This document shows, in pieces, positions 60,269 to 64,000 of a stretch of DNA of 64,000 nt. A program made the position numbers and the translations under genes. Source of the DNA: Halostella limicola (GTDB lineage: Archaea > Halobacteriota > Halobacteria > Halobacteriales > Natronoarchaeaceae); NCBI RefSeq assembly GCF_003675875.1, contig NZ_ML014752.1, positions 102,103-166,102 of the forward strand, read 5' to 3'. Position 1 is the stretch's first letter, and each line of letters opens with the position of its first letter. The notes under the pieces were generated by a model. The model ran no database searches. It worked only from the letters and a program-made list of their open reading frames with translations, and had not been told where the DNA came from.

Positions 60269-61768
60269 TCAGTCGTCGCGGAGGCGCTCCCGGACGGCCT
60301 CCCGGTCGACCGTCCCCGAGGCCGTCCGGGGGAGCGCGTCCGCGATGCCGACCGTCTTCGGGCGCTTGTACGGCGCGAGGCGGCCGTCGAGGTGGTCGTC
60401 AATCGCGGGCTCGTCGACGTCGCCGACGAGAAGCGCCGCGACGCGCTCCCCCCACTCGGGGTCGTCGAGGCCGACCACCGCGGCGTCGCGGACGGCGGGG
60501 TGCTCGCGGAGCGCGTCGGCCACCTCGCCGGGGTCGACGTTCTCGCCGCCCGTCACGATCCGGTCCGATCGCCGGTTCAGGACGTACAGGCGACCGCCGT
60601 CGTCAACGTAGCCCACGTCGCCGGTGTGCAGGCCGCGCTCGCCGAAGGCGTCGGCCGTGGCGTCGGGGTCGCCGTCGTAGCCCGGCGTCACCGTCGGCCC
60701 GTCGACGACGAGTTCGCCCGGCTCGCCCGGCGCGCGCTCCTCGCCGTCCTCGCCGACGACCGTCACGTCGGTGACCGAGAGCGGGCGGCCGACCGTGCCG
60801 AGGTGTTCGACCGCCTCCGCGGGCCGGGCCGTCGCGATCTGCGAGGCCGTCTCGGTCATGCCGTAGGTCGGACAGACCGGGACCCCGGCGTCGGCGCAGC
60901 GCTCGACCAGTTCGTCCGGCGCGGGCGCGCCGCCGAGCAGGACGAACCGGAGCGAGTCGGCGAGGCCGGCACCGTCGCGCGCGTCCAGCATCCGGCGGAG
61001 CATCGTCGGCACGAGCGACGTGCCCGTCGCGTCGTGCGCGGCGAGCGCGGCCGCCGTCTCGGCGGCGTCGAAGTCGCGCTGGAGGACGACGGTCGTCCCG
61101 TAGATCGCCGAGCGCAGGACGGGCGCCAGCCCGCCCATGTGGTACATCGGGAGCGGGTCGAGCCAGCGGTCGTCGGGGAGGACGCCGAGGCGGAACGCCG
61201 ACGCCGCCGCGCTCGCGAGCAGGTTCCCGACGGTCAGGACGACCGCCTTCGGTCGGCCGGTCGTCCCCGACGTGTAGAGGATGCACTGTGGGACGCCGAG
61301 CGCGCGCTCGACCGGCGTCACCGGTTCGGGGTCGGCGGCCGAGAGCGCGACGACGGCCCCCGCGCCGTCGCTCGACGGCGGGTCGACCGAGGCGACGGGC
61401 GTCTCGCCGGCGACCTCGACCGCGGCGGCCTCGATGTCGGCCTCGCAGACCAGCAGCGCCGGCTCCGCGCGCTCGACCTGCGACGACAGTTCGGCCGGCG
61501 TAAGCCGGACGTTCAGCGGGACGAGCGTCGCGCCGAGGCGCGCCGCTGCGTGGACGAGGCGGACGAACGCCAGCCGGGAGTGCAGCAGGACGCCGACGCG
61601 GTCGCCCTCGCGGACGCCCAGCGCGGCGAGCCGGCCGGCCGTCTCGCCGACGGCGCGGTCCAGCTCGGCGTAGGTGAGCGACTCGCCGGTCTCGTGGACG
61701 ACGACCGCGGTCTCCTCGGGGGCGCTCCCGGCCTGCAGCGACACCGGATCGCGACAGCGTCGGGTCAT
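60269..61768 (-). CDS. menE: o-Succinylbenzoate--CoA ligase MenE
   Basis: A 499-residue acyl-adenylate enzyme that makes o-succinylbenzoyl-CoA in menaquinone synthesis. ILYTSGTTGRPKAV binds ATP phosphates, TYGMTETASQ and GYDGDPDATADAF follow, and LHTGDVGYVDDGGRLYVLNRRSDRI is the hinge region. In the last motif the usual SGKVDR reads SGTVDR: the catalytic Lys of the adenylation step is Thr. The operon place next to menC and menA supports the name. The start ATG overlaps menC by four bases. Confidence 0.9.
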   Translation of the reverse strand: MTRRCRDPVSLQAGSAPEETAVVVHETGESLTYAELDRAVGETAGRLAALGVREGDRVGVLLHSRLAFVRLVHAAARLGATLVPLNVRLTPAELSSQVERAEPALLVCEADIEAAAVEVAGETPVASVDPPSSDGAGAVVALSAADPEPVTPVERALGVPQCILYTSGTTGRPKAVVLTVGNLLASAAASAFRLGVLPDDRWLDPLPMYHMGGLAPVLRSAIYGTTVVLQRDFDAAETAAALAAHDATGTSLVPTMLRRMLDARDGAGLADSLRFVLLGGAPAPDELVERCADAGVPVCPTYGMTETASQIATARPAEAVEHLGTVGRPLSVTDVTVVGEDGEERAPGEPGELVVDGPTVTPGYDGDPDATADAFGERGLHTGDVGYVDDGGRLYVLNRRSDRIVTGGENVDPGEVADALREHPAVRDAAVVGLDDPEWGERVAALLVGDVDEPAIDDHLDGRLAPYKRPKTVGIADALPRTASGTVDREAVRERLRDD

Positions 61769-62802
61769 CGCTCCCACGCCCCCGTGGTTCCGTTTCCGGG
61801 TAGTTGCGGGACGTGGATCGCCCCGTCGCGCACCGGTGCGGGGTCCGCGGTGAGGTCTTCGGCGAGTCGCTCCGCCGTCGCGAGGCCGCAGGCCGGCAGC
61901 CCCGGGAGCGACGCCGCGAGGTGGACAGCCGCGGTGCGGGCGACGACGGCGTCGACGGTCGTCGTGACCACCGGCGTCACCCCCGCCCGGCGCGCCCGGA
62001 GCGCGGCGTCCCGCGCCCGGTCGACCCCGCCCAACGCCATCGGTTTGAGCACGAGCACGTCCGCCGCGCCGGCGTCGAGCACGGCGTCGACGCCGTGAGC
62101 CCCGACCCCCTCGTCAACGGCGACGCCGACGGGGCCGCGCCGGAGCGCCGCGTGGCCGTCGAGGTCGTCGGCCGGAAGCGGCTGTTCGACGAAGGCGACG
62201 CCGAGATCGGCGAACGCGTCGAACGCCCGCTCGGCCTGCGCCGGCGTCCACGCGCCGTTCGCGTCCGCCCGGAGCTCGACGCCGGGCCCCACCGCGTCCC
62301 GGACCGATCGGAGCCGACGGAGGTCCGCGTCGACCGGCCGCGCTCCGACCTTCACCTTCACGCAGTCGAAGCCGTCAGCGACGGCGTCGCTCGCCCGCCG
62401 GGCGGTCTCGGCCGGCGGCGCGTCGCCGACGGTCGCGTTCACCGGGACGGTGGTCACTGCGGCCTCGCCGCCGAGGTAGCGGTACAGCGGGACGCCGGCG
62501 CGGGCGGCGCGCAGGTCGGCCAGCGCGAGCGAGACCGCGTGGCGCGCCGCGGGGCGGTCGCGGCCGACGGCGTCGAGCGCGGCGTCCGGTCCCTGGGGGA
62601 GCGCCCGCGCGGCGCGCGAGAGCGCCTCCCGGCAGGCGGCGAGCGACTCGGTCCACCCCGGTAGCGGCGCGGCTTCGCCGACGCCGTGGCGGCCGCCGTC
62701 GCGGATCCGGACGAGGATCCCCTCCCGGGCGGTGATCTCGCCGCGGGCGGTGCCGAGCGGGCGCGAGAGCGGGACGGCGAACTCCCGTCGCTCCAGTCGC
62801 AT
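61765..62802 (-). CDS. menC: o-Succinylbenzoate synthase MenC
   Basis: A 345-residue enolase-superfamily enzyme that dehydrates SHCHC to o-succinylbenzoate. DCVKVKVGA contains the catalytic K-x-K; metal ligands are in RADANG, VEQPLP and VDEG; the second Lys is in VLKPMALGG. It overlaps menA by one base and menE by four, so the three are translated in a chain. Confidence 0.92.
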   Translation of the reverse strand: MRLERREFAVPLSRPLGTARGEITAREGILVRIRDGGRHGVGEAAPLPGWTESLAACREALSRAARALPQGPDAALDAVGRDRPAARHAVSLALADLRAARAGVPLYRYLGGEAAVTTVPVNATVGDAPPAETARRASDAVADGFDCVKVKVGARPVDADLRRLRSVRDAVGPGVELRADANGAWTPAQAERAFDAFADLGVAFVEQPLPADDLDGHAALRRGPVGVAVDEGVGAHGVDAVLDAGAADVLVLKPMALGGVDRARDAALRARRAGVTPVVTTTVDAVVARTAAVHLAASLPGLPACGLATAERLAEDLTADPAPVRDGAIHVPQLPGNGTTGAWER

Positions 62803-63746
62803 CAGACCACCAGACCCAGCGCGAACAGCGCCGAGAACCCGGCGAGCAGTTTCCCGGTCCGCTCCAGCGCGGGGTTCAGCGCCTCGCCCGAGCGCTCCGT
62901 GCAGACCGTCCGGGCCACCAGCGCGGCGTACGGCAGCGTCAGCAGCGGCAGGAGCACGCTCGGGCCGAAGTCGGTCAGCCAGAACCGGACGGGAACGGCG
63001 TACGCGAGCGCCAGCAGGGCGACGTACTCGACGCGGCTCCAGCGGTAGCCGAGCAGGACCGCGAGCGTCGTCTTGCCGGTCTCCGCGTCGGTCTCCATGT
63101 CCCGGACGTTGTTCACGACGAGGATGGCCGTCGAGACGCCCGCGACGGGGAGGCTGGCGAGCAGCGCGGTCGCCGTCAGCGTCCCCGGCGGGACGGCGGT
63201 CGCGAGCGGGTCGGCGAGCACCTGCGCGGCCTGCACGTAGTAGGTGCCCGTCACCGCGACGACGCCGAAGAAGACGAACACGAAGAGGTCGCCGAGGCCG
63301 TGGTAGCCGAGGGGGTACGGCCCGCCGGTGTACGCGATGCCGCTCGCGACCGACAGCAGACCGATCACCAGGATGGGGAGGCCGCCCACGTAGACGAGGT
63401 AGGTGCCGGAGAGGACGGCGAGGCCGAAGGTGACCGCCGTCGCCCGCTTGACCTCCCTGGGCGCGATGATGCCGGACTGGGTGACGCGGGTGAACCCCTC
63501 GCGGTCCTCCGTGTCCGCGCCCTTGACCGCGTCGTAGTAGTCGTTCGCGAAGTTCGTCCCGATCTGGATGAGCGCCGCGCCGATAAAGGCGACAAGCGCC
63601 GGCAGCGGCGCGAACACGCCGTCCCGGACGGCCAGTCCCGTCCCGACGAGAACCGGCGCGGCGGCCGCGGGCATCGTCTGGGGCCGCGCGGCCATCAGCC
63701 ACGCCTTCGTCCGGGAGACGTCCGCGGCGTTGGCGACTTCCGTCAT
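62802..63746 (-). CDS. menA: 1,4-Dihydroxy-2-naphthoate polyprenyltransferase MenA
   Basis: A 314-residue UbiA-family membrane enzyme with about eight or nine helices that joins DHNA to the polyprenyl chain, giving demethylmenaquinone. The Asp-rich prenyl-diphosphate motif is NFANDYYDAVKGAD, the second is NNVRDMETDAETGKTTLA. It is the first gene of the visible men operon; menF, menD and menB are not in the window. The ATG at 63746 is the standard start. Confidence 0.95.
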   Translation of the reverse strand: MTEVANAADVSRTKAWLMAARPQTMPAAAAPVLVGTGLAVRDGVFAPLPALVAFIGAALIQIGTNFANDYYDAVKGADTEDREGFTRVTQSGIIAPREVKRATAVTFGLAVLSGTYLVYVGGLPILVIGLLSVASGIAYTGGPYPLGYHGLGDLFVFVFFGVVAVTGTYYVQAAQVLADPLATAVPPGTLTATALLASLPVAGVSTAILVVNNVRDMETDAETGKTTLAVLLGYRWSRVEYVALLALAYAVPVRFWLTDFGPSVLLPLLTLPYAALVARTVCTERSGEALNPALERTGKLLAGFSALFALGLVV

Positions 63747-63830
63747 TGTCGGGCGTTAGGATGGGCGCGCCATAGCGTCTGCGGTTGGCGGAGGGTGGTG
63801 GGGGCGTTGCTGCGATAGAGAGACCGAACG

Positions 63831-63951
63831 TACGGCGGCGAAGCCGCCGTAGCCCCGAAGACTCACATAAGCGTCCGCGAGCGCAGCGAGCGGTTCACCG
63901 GGCGCGACCGGAGGGAGCGCACGGCCTTTTTGCCGCGAGCGGTGGGCCCCC
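63831..63951. repeat. Intergenic hairpin element, copy C
   Basis: Upstream of the men operon. A 9-bp hairpin with GAA loop (TACGGCGGC/GCCGCCGTA, 63831-63851) is followed by 63866-63893, which matches 2676-2703 in copy A with one mismatch, and by GCGAGCGGTGGG as in copies A and B. 63747-63830 shows nothing recognisable apart from being upstream of menA. Confidence 0.65.
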
Positions 63952-64000
63952 GCGGGGGGGGGGCCCCGGGGGGGGGAATGGGGGTTGAGTGGTGGGCGGG
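63950..64000. other. G-rich terminal sequence, probable contig end
   Basis: Runs of ten G (63954-63963) and nine G (63968-63976) with CCCC between, then GGGGG and GGTGGGCGGG. This differs from the flanking repeat element and from normal intergenic DNA here. It resembles low-quality poly-G sequence at an assembly edge. Confidence 0.6.

Noticed and set aside
1..64000. CRISPR arrays, tRNA or rRNA genes, IS elements, prophage
   Set aside because: No regular spaced repeats, no cloverleaf-type sequence with T-loop consensus, no transposase or integrase motif was seen.

Overview
The window is chromosomal DNA from an extremely halophilic archaeon (class Halobacteria). It has very high GC with GC-rich third codon positions, strongly acidic proteins, a TFB-type archaeal transcription factor, HalX response regulators, a DUF5786-type acidic miniprotein, an archaeosortase-type C-terminus on a secreted subtilase, and TATA boxes centred about 27 bp before many start codons, which implies leaderless mRNAs. 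The gene content does not allow a genus to be named. No rRNA, tRNA, CRISPR array, IS element or prophage was seen.

Left part (1-23.4 kb): the 3' end of a RimK-like ATP-grasp/aspartic-protease-fold fusion; a methyltransferase and an AlkA-type DNA glycosylase; a divergent beta-oxidation pair (acyl-CoA dehydrogenase; fused 3-hydroxyacyl-CoA dehydrogenase/enoyl-CoA hydratase); a lipoprotein; a signalling neighbourhood with two DICT-domain paralogues, a HalX regulator and two histidine kinases; a second acyl-CoA dehydrogenase; an M29 aminopeptidase; an O-methyltransferase; a winged-helix regulator; an MscS channel; two overlapping msrA-type genes; a zinc alcohol dehydrogenase; and a DJ-1/PfpI protein.

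Middle (23.5-46 kb): a very large secreted subtilase; an NCS2 uracil/xanthine permease; the dihydroxyacetone kinase genes dhaK and dhaLM, split by an opposite-strand 5'-nucleotidase; a BtpA-family protein; an old-yellow-enzyme reductase; a thioredoxin-fold protein; an Lrp regulator overlapping an aminotransferase; an Eis-type acetyltransferase; an Nramp-like transporter lacking its usual metal ligands, coupled to a P-loop protein; and a second sensor/HalX pair whose kinase looks catalytically degenerate.

Right part (46-64 kb): purL; a PHP phosphoesterase overlapping an asparagine-synthetase-like gene; a glycosylation-rich membrane protein; a NUDIX hydrolase; tfb, whose reading frame has no ordinary start codon; gatC-gatA; several small membrane proteins; two winged-helix regulators; a TANGO2-like protein; another DJ-1 protein; and the menaquinone operon menA-menC-menE. 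The last ~50 bases are G-rich and look like a contig end.

The points most worth a second look are the tfb start anomaly, the split dha locus, the HalX regulator paired convergently with a sensor kinase in two places (one kinase degenerate), the Nramp-like transporter without DPGN, a 17-bp inverted repeat abutting a start codon, a family of intergenic hairpin elements, and a relic of a crotonase gene 3' end. None of these is demonstrated here to be a new system.
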